The notes: generated by a model not told the origin, from the sequence alone. A stretch of DNA of 64,000 nucleotides from Aquabacterium sp. A7-Y (GCF_026153205.1 NZ_JAPFBW010000003.1:124001-188000); one strand, 5' to 3'; shown: positions 27,923-37,488, counted from the first letter of the stretch. A program made the numbers and translations.

Positions 27923-29113
27923 TCAGGCTCCCGGAAGTTCGAGGAGGTGCTTGGCGATGATGTTGAGCTGCACCTCGCTGGTACCGCCCTCGATCGAGTT
28001 GCCCTTGGTGCGCAACCAGGTGCGCGCCAGGCTGCCGTGCTGGGACCGCTCGCTTTCCCACTCGAGCGCAGCGCTGCCGCCGGCCGCCATCGACAGCTCC
28101 AGGCGGCGCTTGTTCAGCTCGGCGCCGTAGTACTTGAGCATCGAGGAGGTCGCCGGGTGGCCCTGTTGCGCGCGGGCCAGGTCGGTGGCTCGCTCGACGG
28201 CCGCACGAAAGGCCGCGTCGTCGGTATCGAACTCGGCGAGCTGCGCGCGCAGCACCGGGTCGGCCAGCCGACCCTGGCCGTCCAGCCCGATCTGCTCCGC
28301 GGCGAACTGGCCCGCCGGGCGGGGCTGCCAGCGCTCGGTGGCCGCGCCGATCGACTGGCGTTCGTGGACCAGCAGGTACTTGGCGACATCCCAGCCGCGG
28401 TTGAGGGTGCCGACCAGGTTGCGCTTCTCGACCCGCACGTTGTCGAAGAAGGTCTCGCAGAACGGCGACTTGCCCGAGATCAGCAGGATGGGGCGGGTGC
28501 TGACGCCGGGGGTCTCCATGTCGAACAGCACGAAGCTGATGCCGGTGTGCTTTTTGGTGGTGTCGGTGCGCACCAGGCAGAAGATCCAGTCGGCCTCGTC
28601 CGCGTAGGAGGTCCAGATCTTCTGGCCGTTGACGATGAAGTGGTCGCCGCGATCCTCGGCACGGGTCGCGAGCGACGCCAGGTCGGATCCGGCGTTCGGC
28701 TCGCTGTAGCCCTGGCACCAGCGGATCTCGCCGCGGGCGATCTTCGGCAGGTGCTCGCGCTTCTGCTCCTCGTTGCCGAACCTCAGCAGTGCAGGGCCCA
28801 GCATCGAGATGCCGAAGCTCTGCAGGGGAGCGCGGCAATTGAGCCGGCGCATCTCCTGCGCCAGGACCTGCGCCTGCGCGCCGTCCAGGCCGCCGCCGCC
28901 ATAGGCCTGGGGCCAGGTCGGCACGGTCCAGCCGCGTTCGGCCATGCGTTCGAGCCACAGGCGTTGTGCCTCGGACTTGAAGCTGAAGCGCCGGCCGCCC
29001 CAGACCACGTCGTCGTCGTCCTGCAGCGGCTGGCGCATCTCGGGCGGGCAGTGGGCTTCCAGCCAGGCGCGCGTCTGGCGGCGGAAGTCGTCGATCTCGG
29101 GGGTGTCGCTCAT
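27923..29113 (-). CDS. Acyl-CoA dehydrogenase family protein (first gene of the operon)
   Basis: 396 residues from ATG 29113. Contains GWTVPTWPQAYGGGGLDGAQ, WCQGYSEPNAGSDLASLAT and the FAD-domain motif VNGQKIWTSYADEADWIFCLVRTD. The end carries GNSIEGGTSEVQLNIIAKHLL, typical of FadE-like dehydrogenases related to steroid and long-chain acyl-CoA degradation. It leads the leftward operon with a second dehydrogenase, ligase and FadJ-like enzyme. It is divergent from the double-TetR gene, which is the likely repressor. The open frame continues upstream, but only MSDTPEIDD fits the family N-terminus. Confidence 0.92.
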   Translation of the reverse strand: MSDTPEIDDFRRQTRAWLEAHCPPEMRQPLQDDDDVVWGGRRFSFKSEAQRLWLERMAERGWTVPTWPQAYGGGGLDGAQAQVLAQEMRRLNCRAPLQSFGISMLGPALLRFGNEEQKREHLPKIARGEIRWCQGYSEPNAGSDLASLATRAEDRGDHFIVNGQKIWTSYADEADWIFCLVRTDTTKKHTGISFVLFDMETPGVSTRPILLISGKSPFCETFFDNVRVEKRNLVGTLNRGWDVAKYLLVHERQSIGAATERWQPRPAGQFAAEQIGLDGQGRLADPVLRAQLAEFDTDDAAFRAAVERATDLARAQQGHPATSSMLKYYGAELNKRRLELSMAAGGSAALEWESERSQHGSLARTWLRTKGNSIEGGTSEVQLNIIAKHLLELPGA

Positions 29114-29324
29114 GTGTCTCCTCGGCATCGGGATGAATGAACCCTCTTCGCTTTCGGTGAAGATAGGAGGCGCGCCCCCCACCGCAAACTGTTCTTTCGA
29201 AACCAAGGGGATGCCTTGTACTGCGCTTCGGAACATGAAGTGATCTCCGGCGTACCGTATATTCGATTCCGTCAGTGTTACTGTCAGCGTGCCGGCGCTG
29301 TTGCCGGCAGCGTCCCGGCCTGCC
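29114..29324. promoter_or_regulatory. Divergent promoter region of the acyl-CoA operon and the double-TetR gene
   Basis: This 211-bp spacer is less GC-rich than its flanks and includes the stretch CCGTATATTCGATTCCG around 29251-29270. CAGT-GTT-ACTG, a small inverted repeat at about 29273-29283, is a weak operator candidate. Both genes start outward from here. Confidence 0.45.
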
Positions 29325-30560
29325 ATGCCCACCCCGCCCCCCGAAACCTCGCCCACCTCCCGTTTCCAAGAGAAGCAGGACGCCGTGCTGGCCGCGGCGG
29401 CGCGACATTTCAACGCGCAGGGGGTCAAGGGCGCGACGCTGGGGGGGATCGCGGCCAGCGTGGGCCTGGTGACGACCAGCGTCACCTACTACTACCGCAA
29501 GAAGGAGGACCTCGCGACGGCCTGCTTCCTGCGCGCGATCGCGGCGCACGAGGCGCTTGCGAGGCAGGCCGCCGGGGCTGGCACGGTGGCCGAGCGGCTG
29601 AGCGCCTTCGTGCAAGGCCTCGCCGGCATGGTGGCCGGGATCGAAACGGGCGCGCGGCCGACGCTGATCCTCTTCAACGACCTGCGCGCGCTGCCGCAGC
29701 CGCAGGAGGCCGAGGTGTTCGGGGCCTACACGGACATGTTCCGGCGGGTGCGCGCCTTGTTCATGGGGCCGGAGACGGCGGCCTGGTCGCGCGCCGACCT
29801 GAACGCACGCACCCACCTCCTGGTGTCGACGGCCCATTGGATGCGGGCCTGGCTGCCCCGCTTCGAGCCGGAGCGGGCTCCTGTCGGGGCCACCCGTGTC
29901 ACCGAGCTCCTGCTGCGCGGGCTGGGTGGCGCCGCGCGGGCCTGGCAGGATCCGCCGGCAGGCGACCAGGCCGCGCTGCTCGGCAGCGGCGATGCGACCG
30001 AAGAAGCTTTCCTGCGTGCGGCCACCGAACTGGTCAACGAGCAGGGCTACCGCGGCGCCTCGGTCGACCGGATCTCGGCGCGGCTGAACCTCACCAAGGG
30101 CTGGTTCTATCACCACAACCACAACAAGTGCGACGTGATCGCGGCCTGCTTCGAGCGCAGCTTCTCGGTGGTGCGACGAGCGCTCGCCGAGGCCGAAGCC
30201 GCCGGTGGATCCGGCTGGCAGCGCGCCGCCCGCGCGGCCGCCGCGGTGCTGTGCTTTCAGCTCTCCGGGCAGGGGCCGCTGCTGCGCGGCAGCGCCACCA
30301 GTGCGCTGCCCGACCCGGCGCAACGCGAGCGCGTGAGCCTGGACACGCAGCGCCTGACCGAGCGCCTGGCGAGCCTGCTGGTCGACGGCATGGTGGACGG
30401 CTCGGTGCGTCCGCTCGATCCCGGCATGGCGGCGCAGTTGCTGCTGGCGCAGCTGAACGCGGCCTCGGAGCTGCGCCGCTGGGTGCCTTCGGCGCGCGCC
30501 GAGAACGTGGTCGGTCTCTACCTGCGACCGGCTCTCTGCGGCCTGTTGTGCGAGGCTTGA
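29325..30560 (+). CDS. Transcriptional regulator of two fused TetR units
   Basis: 411 residues from ATG 29325. The first TetR HTH is at ~17-65 (VLAAAARHFNAQGVKGATLGGIAASVGL then TTSVTYYYRKKEDL). A second, independent TetR HTH is at ~215-265 (AATELVNEQGYRGASVDRISARLNL then TKGWFYHHNHNKCDV). Each is followed by a helical ligand and dimerisation domain. TetR proteins are normally ~200 residues with one HTH, so this is a tandem fusion. It is divergent from the acyl-CoA degradation operon and most likely represses it until an acyl-CoA binds. Confidence 0.88.
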   Translation: MPTPPPETSPTSRFQEKQDAVLAAAARHFNAQGVKGATLGGIAASVGLVTTSVTYYYRKKEDLATACFLRAIAAHEALARQAAGAGTVAERLSAFVQGLAGMVAGIETGARPTLILFNDLRALPQPQEAEVFGAYTDMFRRVRALFMGPETAAWSRADLNARTHLLVSTAHWMRAWLPRFEPERAPVGATRVTELLLRGLGGAARAWQDPPAGDQAALLGSGDATEEAFLRAATELVNEQGYRGASVDRISARLNLTKGWFYHHNHNKCDVIAACFERSFSVVRRALAEAEAAGGSGWQRAARAAAAVLCFQLSGQGPLLRGSATSALPDPAQRERVSLDTQRLTERLASLLVDGMVDGSVRPLDPGMAAQLLLAQLNAASELRRWVPSARAENVVGLYLRPALCGLLCEA

Positions 30561-30595
30561 GAGCCGGGGCACGGCAGGCCGCGGTCCGGGATGGC

Positions 30596-31735
30596 TCAGA
30601 ACAGGGTCGCCAGGCCGAGGTCGAAGCCGGTCCGGCGCGAGCCGTCGAAGGACTGGCCCAGCTGCTTGCGGCTGTAGGCGACATCGCTGTAGAGGTAGGT
30701 CCTGCGCGACAGGTGGTAGCGGTAGCCGAGACCCAGCTTGTCCCCGTAGTGGTGGCCGTCGAAGCTGCTGCTGCCGTAGCCGAAGCGCAGGTCGCCGGTA
30801 CCGAGGCGCGCCGTGCCGCCTACCAGCCAGCCGCGGTAGTGCTTGGGCGCCGGCGCGGTGGCGGTCCCCGCGTTGTCCCGGCCGGCGCTGAAGCCGAAGT
30901 TCAGCTTCACCGACTTCAGGTCCCGGGTGACGACGATGGACGAGAACCGGTCCGTGCGGCCCTCCGGATCTTCGTGGCCCACGCCGATGTACCAGGGGCC
31001 CTTGCGGTAGGCCGCGGCGACCGACCAGTGACGTCCGCCGCCGGTGGGCCTTTCGCCGCGGCGCTCGGGGCTGACGCCGAGCATGAGATCGACACCGTCG
31101 CTGCTCCAGCTGCTCGTCGGACGCACCGAGTAAAGCAGGCCGTTGTTGACGCGCCCGCGCGGAATCCAGCCCGAGCCCCCCTTGGCCATCAGCCCCTGGA
31201 TCTCGAACGGCGCCACGCTGACGCTGCGCAGGTCCGCGATCGTCTCTCCGGCAAAGGGGTCCGACCGGTCCTGCGCCAGCACCAGCGCCGCGGTATAGAA
31301 GCGGCCGAGCAGCAGCTGGCCGACGCCCGGCGCGCTCACGCTCACATAGCTGTGCCCGGACCAGAAGGTGCCCGGCAGCAGGGTGGCAGTGGTGCCGCTG
31401 CCCAGGTTCAGGCGGTGGTCCAGCGAGGCCGTCACCGTCACGCCACCGGGCAGGCGCTCGATGGCGGTCAGCTTGATCTGGCTGAGCGAGAGGTCCAGGT
31501 ATTGCAGCTCGCTGTTTCCGGCCCGCTTGCCGATCGCCGCACTGACCCGGCCGTCCAACCTGACGACGTCCTGCGACCAGGCCGGTGTGACGGCGCTGCC
31601 GAGCAGCGCCATCGCGCAGGCCTCCAGGGTCACCGCCGCCCTCAGGCGGGGACCCCATAGGGGCAGGGCGGCCTTGAAGCGGCTCACCGACAGGCGGTCC
31701 GCGTCGCGATACTCCTCGGGAACGATGGTCTTCAT
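30596..31735 (-). CDS. Gram-negative porin (betaproteobacterial OmpC-like)
   Basis: 379 residues from ATG 31735 with an AAGGAGAT ribosome site. The export signal is long; cleavage is predicted after TPAWSQ near residue 55. VVRLDGRVSAAIGKRAG then begins the barrel, and alternating hydrophobic strands run to the end. The terminal residues LGLATLF end with Phe, the outer-membrane assembly signal. The motif LGRFYTAALVL sits at the loop-3 position. It would form a trimeric diffusion channel. It is divergent from a LysR gene 67 bp away, a probable regulator. Confidence 0.88.
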   Translation of the reverse strand: MKTIVPEEYRDADRLSVSRFKAALPLWGPRLRAAVTLEACAMALLGSAVTPAWSQDVVRLDGRVSAAIGKRAGNSELQYLDLSLSQIKLTAIERLPGGVTVTASLDHRLNLGSGTTATLLPGTFWSGHSYVSVSAPGVGQLLLGRFYTAALVLAQDRSDPFAGETIADLRSVSVAPFEIQGLMAKGGSGWIPRGRVNNGLLYSVRPTSSWSSDGVDLMLGVSPERRGERPTGGGRHWSVAAAYRKGPWYIGVGHEDPEGRTDRFSSIVVTRDLKSVKLNFGFSAGRDNAGTATAPAPKHYRGWLVGGTARLGTGDLRFGYGSSSFDGHHYGDKLGLGYRYHLSRRTYLYSDVAYSRKQLGQSFDGSRRTGFDLGLATLF

Positions 31736-31802
31736 TCCATCTCCTTCGATGCATGCGGCGGATTCTCGAAGCGCCCTCGACACCTCTGGCTGAAATCGCT
31801 TC

Positions 31803-32765
31803 ATGAGTGAGTTCGACAACTCGAAACTCAGGCGCCTGGACGGCACCTTGCTGCTGGTCTTCCAGGGCCTGATGCGCGAGCGGCGCGCCACGCTTGTCGG
31901 TGAACGCCTGTGCCTGAGCCCCTCGGCGGTGAGCCATTCGCTGGCACGCCTGCGCGAGCTGTTCGACGACCCCTTGTTCGAAAGGCGTCCTCACGGCCTG
32001 GAGCCGACCCCGCATGCGCTGGAGCTGGCACCGCTGGTGGACGCCTTGCTCGAAAACGCCCACCATGCGCTCGGGCTGGGGGCCCGCTTCGATCCTCTGG
32101 AAACCGAACGCGGCTTTCGCATCGCCTGCTCGGACTTCATCACCGCGCTGGTGGCACCGTCCCTGCTCGATGCCTTCACGCGCGAGGCGCCGAAGGCCCG
32201 TTTCGCCTTCCGCATGCTGCTTGGCGAGCAGGCCTTGCGCGCGCTCAGGCGCAACGAGATCGACATTGCGATCGGACAGTTCGGCGAGGCACTGGAGGGC
32301 CTGGCGACAACCTGGCTGTTCGGCGACAGCTACTGCGTCACGGGTCGCAGGCAGCATCCGAAGCTGCAGGCGAGGCTCACCCGCCAGACCCTGGAAGGGC
32401 TGGACCACGTGGCGGCGTCGATCGCCGGGGACTTCACGGACCTCAAGCCCGGCGGGGTCAACGACATCGGCATCAAGCGCCGGGTGGTCGCGACAGTGCC
32501 GCGCTTCCTGCTGGGTTTCATGCTGGTGGGCTGCAGCGACAAGGTGATGCTGGCGCCGCGGCGGCTGGTCGAGCGGTGCGCCGATGCCTTCGGGCTGCAG
32601 GCCCACGACATCCCTGCCGGCGTTGCCGTGCCCGAGAGTCCGCAATGGTGGGCCGTGCGACGGCAGACCTGCGACGCGGGCGTGCTCTGGCTCGAAGCCT
32701 TGCTCCAGGGCCTGGACCTCAGGGCACAGGGCATCGCCGACCGGGGGTCAATGCAGGCTGAATAA
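31803..32765 (+). CDS. LysR-family transcriptional regulator
   Basis: 320 residues. An N-terminal winged HTH (LLLVFQGLMRERRATLVGERLCLSPSAVSHSLARLRELFDDPLFERR) is followed by a periplasmic-binding-like effector domain (~95-310). It is close to the NodD/LinR-like subset in which the HTH is followed by GLEPTPHALEL. It faces the porin on one side and precedes the ABC uptake genes on the other, so it may control either or both. Effector unknown. Confidence 0.93.
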   Translation: MSEFDNSKLRRLDGTLLLVFQGLMRERRATLVGERLCLSPSAVSHSLARLRELFDDPLFERRPHGLEPTPHALELAPLVDALLENAHHALGLGARFDPLETERGFRIACSDFITALVAPSLLDAFTREAPKARFAFRMLLGEQALRALRRNEIDIAIGQFGEALEGLATTWLFGDSYCVTGRRQHPKLQARLTRQTLEGLDHVAASIAGDFTDLKPGGVNDIGIKRRVVATVPRFLLGFMLVGCSDKVMLAPRRLVERCADAFGLQAHDIPAGVAVPESPQWWAVRRQTCDAGVLWLEALLQGLDLRAQGIADRGSMQAE

Positions 32766-32797
32766 CGCATCGGCCACGCACAAGGAGGGATAGCCCG

Positions 32798-34435
32798 ATG
32801 GACACCGACAGAAGGACGGTCGCGCTGCTGCTGACCGGCGCGGCCTACCTGGCGCTGAGCACGCCGGCCCGCGGCCGGCCGCCGGGCGTGAGCAGCGCGC
32901 TGAGCGAGCAGCCCTGGGCCCGCTGGGACGACCACGATCGCCCCCGGCGCGGCGGTGTGTTCAGGACAGCCGCGCCGCGGTACATCGGCATGCTCAACCC
33001 GAACCGGTGGCCGGTGCTGGACTGGAACTCGCTGGGATACATCCACGAGAAGCTGCTGCTCACCGGCGAGGACTACCGGCCCTCCATCGCGTGGCTGGCG
33101 GAATCGCTGGTCGCCGAAGACGCGAAGACGACCTTGATCACGCTGCGCGCTGGCGCCCGCTTCCATGACGGCACGCCGATGACCGCCGACAGCCTCAAGC
33201 AGCAGCTCGCCTGGATCCAGGACGCCGACAGCCAGGCCTGGAGCCGCCCGATGATCAGTGCCCTGGCCGCCGTGGAGGTGGTGGGGCCGCTGCAGCTGCG
33301 CGTCCGCTTCAGCCACCCCTGGGCCGCGTTTCCCGGCCTGATGTCCACGGTCCCGGGCTATGTGCTGTCCAGTGCCGCGCTGCGGGCCGATGCCCGCAAG
33401 TTCGAGACCCGTCAGCCCGCGGGCACCGGCCCGTTTCTGGTCGACGAGGTCAGCCCCGGCAACTTCCTCAAGCTCAAGCGCAACCCGCACTGGTGGTTCG
33501 CCAAGGCGGTCGGCCGGCCCGACATGCCCTACTTCGACGGCATCCACATCGCCGTGATCCCCGAGCCCGGGGTCCGCCTCGCCAACTTCCGCGCGGGCCA
33601 GCTCGATGGTCTGTCGCTCGACAAGTCGCAGTACCTGCTGCTCAAGGACGACAAGCGTGTGGCGGTGTTCGTCACGCCGTCGCCGAACACGGCGGCGCTG
33701 CGTTTCAACTCGGCCAGGGGGCCGTGCAGCGACCTGCGGGTGCGGCAGGCGGTGTCTCATGCCATCGACCGCCGCGCCCTCATCGCCGGCACCGAATACG
33801 GGCTCGGTCGCCCGGCCTCCGGTCTGTTCCCGCACGAGCACTGGGCGCGCAATCCCAAGCTCCAGCCCGTGCCCTTCGACCCGCGGCGCTCGCGCGAGCT
33901 GCTGGCCCGGGCCGGCTTCGAGAAGGGACTCGGCCTCACCGGTTTCCTGCTCAACGACACGGTCTCGGCACTGCGCGCCGAGGCGATCCAGCGCATGCTG
34001 CAGCAGGTCGGCATCACCTGGAAGGTCGAGCTGCTGACACCGGTGGCCGCCACGGCGCGGCTGGAGCAGGGCCACTGGGACCTGGGGCCCGGCGGCTGGT
34101 CCTTCATCCACGATCCCGACCCCGTCGTCACCAGTCTCTACCACCCGAGCGGCGCGCTCTCGGCCGGACGCGAGAACAACCCGGCCCTGGTCCGGCTGAT
34201 CGAGAGCGCCCGCAAGGAGCTCGACCCCGAGCGCCGTCGTCGGCTGTACCACGAGCTCGAGACGCTCATCACCGAGGGCTGCTACGACGTCTGGCTGTGG
34301 TACGAGGAGACCGCGGTGGCCTACCATCACTACGTCAAAGGCTACGACCACATCGCGGCGCGCAAGTACAAGGAGGTCTACCTGCGCTCGCACCCGATGT
34401 GGTTCGTCGACGGCAAGCCGGGTCGGGTCGCCTGA
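32798..34435 (+). CDS. ABC transporter substrate-binding protein, peptide/nickel (family 5) type
   Basis: 545 residues. AAGGAGGG lies shortly upstream of ATG 32798. The N-terminus is a signal peptide (VALLLTGAAYLAL). Family 5 features: LRAGARFHDGTPMTADSLKQQL, FSHPWAAFPGLMST, RQPAGTGPFLVDE, LKLKRNPHWWF, and VRQAVSHAIDRRALIAG. It would bind an oligopeptide or similar solute in the periplasm. It is followed after 5 bp by two permease genes; no ATPase gene follows. Confidence 0.93.
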   Translation: MDTDRRTVALLLTGAAYLALSTPARGRPPGVSSALSEQPWARWDDHDRPRRGGVFRTAAPRYIGMLNPNRWPVLDWNSLGYIHEKLLLTGEDYRPSIAWLAESLVAEDAKTTLITLRAGARFHDGTPMTADSLKQQLAWIQDADSQAWSRPMISALAAVEVVGPLQLRVRFSHPWAAFPGLMSTVPGYVLSSAALRADARKFETRQPAGTGPFLVDEVSPGNFLKLKRNPHWWFAKAVGRPDMPYFDGIHIAVIPEPGVRLANFRAGQLDGLSLDKSQYLLLKDDKRVAVFVTPSPNTAALRFNSARGPCSDLRVRQAVSHAIDRRALIAGTEYGLGRPASGLFPHEHWARNPKLQPVPFDPRRSRELLARAGFEKGLGLTGFLLNDTVSALRAEAIQRMLQQVGITWKVELLTPVAATARLEQGHWDLGPGGWSFIHDPDPVVTSLYHPSGALSAGRENNPALVRLIESARKELDPERRRRLYHELETLITEGCYDVWLWYEETAVAYHHYVKGYDHIAARKYKEVYLRSHPMWFVDGKPGRVA

Positions 34436-34440
34436 GCGCC

Positions 34441-35400
34441 ATGCTGGGCTTTCTGCTGTCCCGGCTGGCGCACGCGGCGGTCGTGCTGGGCATCGTGACC
34501 GTGCTGTGCTTCGCGGCCGTGCACCTGATCCCGGGCGACCAGCTGCTCGCGGCGCTCAGCGCCGGCGGACACGTCTCGGAGTCGAGCGAGATCGACGCCG
34601 TGCGCGAGTCCTTCGGCCTGCAAGGCTCGGTGCCCGCGCAGTTCGTGCAGTGGATCACCGGTTTCGTGCAAGGCGACTGGGGCCGCTCGATCGGCACCGG
34701 ACAACCGGTGCGCGAGCTGTTCGCGCAGCGTCTGCCGGTCACGCTCGAGCTGTTTGTCGGCTCGACGCTGTGGACCCTGGTGCTCGGCCTTCCGGTCGGC
34801 ATGGTGGCCGCCTTGCGGCGCGGCTCGGTGCTCGACACGGTGTTGTCCGGCTCCGCCATGGTCGGCATCGCGATACCGGCCTACTGGCTGGCCATCGTGA
34901 TGATCTATGCCTTGGCGGTCGAGCTGCAGTGGCTGCCGCCGTCGGGCTACGTCCCGTTCACCGAGGACCCGGCAGGCAACCTGCGGGCTATGCTGCTGCC
35001 CACCTTCGTGGCCGGGGTACACACGGCGGGGCTGCTCGCACGTTATGTGCGTTCGAGCCTGCTGGACGCGCTGCAGCAGGACCACATCCGCACCGCGCGT
35101 GCCAGGGGCCTGAGCGAGCGCCAGGTGCTGGTCCGCCACGCCTTGCGGCCGGCCATGATCCCGCTGGTCACCGTCATCGGCCTGTCCTTCGGCGGCATGG
35201 TGGCCGGCTCGTTTTTCATCGAGCAGGTGTTCGCGCTGCCCGGTCTCGGCCGCATGACGCTGGAGGCCATCCTGGGCAAGGACTTCCCGGTCATCCAGGC
35301 GGCCCTGGTGCTGGTGTCGGTCAACATGCTGGCCGTCAATCTGCTGGTGGATCTGTTGTACGCAGCCCTGGATCCCCGGGTGCGGGTGGCGGGGCGATGA
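34441..35400 (+). CDS. ABC transporter permease, DppB/OppB type
   Basis: 319 residues. Six membrane segments are predicted, starting with MLGFLLSRLAHAAVVLGIV, then ITGFVQGDWGRSIGTGQPV and the EAA loop (IRTARARGLSERQVLVRHALRPAMIP) that contacts the ATPase. It pairs with the next gene to form the membrane channel of a peptide-type importer. The stop overlaps the next start as ATGA. Confidence 0.94.
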   Translation: MLGFLLSRLAHAAVVLGIVTVLCFAAVHLIPGDQLLAALSAGGHVSESSEIDAVRESFGLQGSVPAQFVQWITGFVQGDWGRSIGTGQPVRELFAQRLPVTLELFVGSTLWTLVLGLPVGMVAALRRGSVLDTVLSGSAMVGIAIPAYWLAIVMIYALAVELQWLPPSGYVPFTEDPAGNLRAMLLPTFVAGVHTAGLLARYVRSSLLDALQQDHIRTARARGLSERQVLVRHALRPAMIPLVTVIGLSFGGMVAGSFFIEQVFALPGLGRMTLEAILGKDFPVIQAALVLVSVNMLAVNLLVDLLYAALDPRVRVAGR

Positions 35401-36302
35401 GCCGGCTCCCCTTGGTGTCCCCGCGCGAAGAGGCGCTGCGCCTGCGGGCAGGCGGCGAGGCCTGGCGGCGCCTCGCCGGCGGGGTCGCCAATCTGTGGCG
35501 CGGCTCGCTGCAGGCGCGTTTCGGCCTGCTCGTGCTCGCGGCCCTGCTGCTGGTGGCCTTGTTCGCTCCCTGGATCGCGCCCTACGACATCGACGACCAG
35601 GACCTCGAGCAGGTGCTGCAGGGCCCGTCGAGCACCCACTGGCTCGGCACCGATCACCTGGGCCGCGACCTGCTGTCGCGGCTGATCTTCGGTGCGCAGG
35701 TGCCCTTGCTGGTGGCCTTCGTCAGCACGGCGCTGGCGGCGCTGCTGGGCGTGTCGATCGGACTCGCGGCCGGCTTCCTGGGCGGCTGGCTCGATGCGGT
35801 GGCGATGCGCGTCTGCGATGCCTTCCTGTGTTTCCCTCCGCTGCTCTTCACGCTCGTGATGGCGGCCCACCTCGGGCCCGGCATGCACAACGTGATCCTG
35901 TCCTTCGTGCTGTTCGGCTGGACCGTCTTTGCACGCATCACGCGCGGCAGCGTGCTGGTGGTACGCGAGTTGCCTTTCGTCGAGGCCGCGCAGGCGATGG
36001 GCGTGTCGCGCTGGCGTCAGGTCACGCGGCATGTGCTGCCCAACGTCACGACACCGCTGATCGTCGCCTGCTCGATCGCTGCGGGCAGCGCCATCGCGAC
36101 CGAGGCCGGCGCGTCCTTCCTCGGCATTGGCGTGCAGCCGCCGACGCCCAGCTGGGGCAAGGAACTGCAGACCGGCTTCACCTATCTCGAATCGGTTCCC
36201 TGGTTCTCGGTCTCCGCGGGCCTGCTGATCACGCTGGCCATCTGCGCCTTCAACTTCATCGGCGACGGACTGCGCGATCGGCTCGATCCGCGCCTGCGCT
36301 GA
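35397..36302 (+). CDS. ABC transporter permease, DppC/OppC type
   Basis: 301 residues. The N-terminal cytosolic segment is followed by FGLLVLAALLLVALFAPWIAPY and the DppC-type HWLGTDHLGRDLLSRLIFGA. The EAA-loop region is FVEAAQAMGVSRWRQVTRHVLPN. It ends FNFIGDGLRDRLDPRLR, the usual DppC C-terminus. It starts inside the DppB stop. The ATP-hydrolysing subunits must be encoded elsewhere. Confidence 0.94.
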   Translation: MSRLPLVSPREEALRLRAGGEAWRRLAGGVANLWRGSLQARFGLLVLAALLLVALFAPWIAPYDIDDQDLEQVLQGPSSTHWLGTDHLGRDLLSRLIFGAQVPLLVAFVSTALAALLGVSIGLAAGFLGGWLDAVAMRVCDAFLCFPPLLFTLVMAAHLGPGMHNVILSFVLFGWTVFARITRGSVLVVRELPFVEAAQAMGVSRWRQVTRHVLPNVTTPLIVACSIAAGSAIATEAGASFLGIGVQPPTPSWGKELQTGFTYLESVPWFSVSAGLLITLAICAFNFIGDGLRDRLDPRLR

Positions 36303-36378
36303 GAGCTCGGCCGGCGGCCGTCGCTCGAGCGCGCCCGAACCCACGATCGGCGGCCCGGCCGCTGCAAGGAGCACAGTC

Positions 36379-37467
36379 ATGAGTGACGACCTGAACGACG
36401 ACGCCGGCAAGGCACGGCTCGACTATCCCTTTGCCCGGGGCCCCGAGCCCGGCCACACGCTGGCGGTCGCCCCGGGCGTGCACTGGATCCGCATGCCCTT
36501 GCCCTACAAGCCGGACCACATCAACGTCTGGGCGCTGCAGGACGGCGAGGGCTGGGCGGTGGTGGACACCGGCGCCCGCACCGACGACACGGCCCTGCTG
36601 TGGCAGCAGCTGCTCTGCGAGGCCGCCGAGGGGGTGCCGCTGACCCGTGTGTTCGTGACCCACATGCACCCCGATCATGTCGGCATGGCCGGTTGGCTGA
36701 CGCGCCAGTTCGACATCCGGCTCTGGATGACACGCGAGGAGTACCTGTCCTGCCGAGTGCTGACCTCGGACACCGGCCGCGAAGCGCCCCAGGACGCGAT
36801 CCGCTTCTACCGTCGCGCCGGCTGGGGCGAGGCGGCGCTCGAAACCTACCGCGCCCGCTTCGGCAATTTCGGCAAGCTCATCCACACCTTGCCGGACAGC
36901 TTCCGGCGCCTGAGGGACGGCGAAGAAGTTCGCATCGGCGACCGTCCGTGGCGCGTCATCATGGGCAACGGCCATTCGCCCGAACATGCCTGCCTGTACT
37001 GCGCCGGGCTGAAGCTGCTGATCTCGGGAGACCAGGTGCTGCCGCGGATTTCGTCCAACGTCTCGGTCCATCCGATGGAACCCGAGGCCGATCCGATGGC
37101 CGACTGGCTGGCGTCGCTGGACAAGCTGGAACGGGAGGTGCCGGACGACGTGCTCGTGCTGCCGTCCCACCACGACTGCTTCCGCGGCCTGCATGCCCGC
37201 ATCGACGCGCTGCGGTCCGGCCAGCACCGCTCGCTGATGCGGCTGCGGCAGGCGCTGCGCGAACCCCGGCGTGTGGTCGACGTGTTCAGCGCACTGTTCG
37301 CCCGGCCTGTCGGCGAGGCGCATGTGGCCGTGCTGGGCATGGCGACCGGCGAAAGCCTGGCCTGCCTGAACCACCTGGTGCAGCGCGGAGAAGCGGTGCG
37401 CGAAGTCGATGCCGCGGGGGTGGACTGGTACCGCTTGCTCGAAACGCCGGCACGTCACCGCGCGTGA
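36379..37467 (+). CDS. Metallo-beta-lactamase-fold hydrolase
   Basis: 362 residues from ATG 36379 with AAGGAG upstream. It has the zinc-binding motif THMHPDH (about residue 95) and further ligands in NGHSPEHACLYC and LISGDQVLP. The C-terminal half is a helical extension typical of the family containing lactonases and thioester hydrolases. It is last in the LysR-ABC cluster and may act on the imported compound or on an acyl thioester. Substrate unknown. Confidence 0.88.
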   Translation: MSDDLNDDAGKARLDYPFARGPEPGHTLAVAPGVHWIRMPLPYKPDHINVWALQDGEGWAVVDTGARTDDTALLWQQLLCEAAEGVPLTRVFVTHMHPDHVGMAGWLTRQFDIRLWMTREEYLSCRVLTSDTGREAPQDAIRFYRRAGWGEAALETYRARFGNFGKLIHTLPDSFRRLRDGEEVRIGDRPWRVIMGNGHSPEHACLYCAGLKLLISGDQVLPRISSNVSVHPMEPEADPMADWLASLDKLEREVPDDVLVLPSHHDCFRGLHARIDALRSGQHRSLMRLRQALREPRRVVDVFSALFARPVGEAHVAVLGMATGESLACLNHLVQRGEAVREVDAAGVDWYRLLETPARHRA

Positions 37468-37488
37468 AGCGAGGCGGGAGCGGCAGGC

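Noticed and set aside
26781-32645. A 1954-codon open frame on the minus strand across the acyl-CoA genes and regulators
   Set aside because: Only its downstream end is the real dehydrogenase. The rest is the antisense or out-of-frame reading of the second dehydrogenase, double-TetR, porin and LysR genes, which have clear domain matches; high GC produces such long frames.
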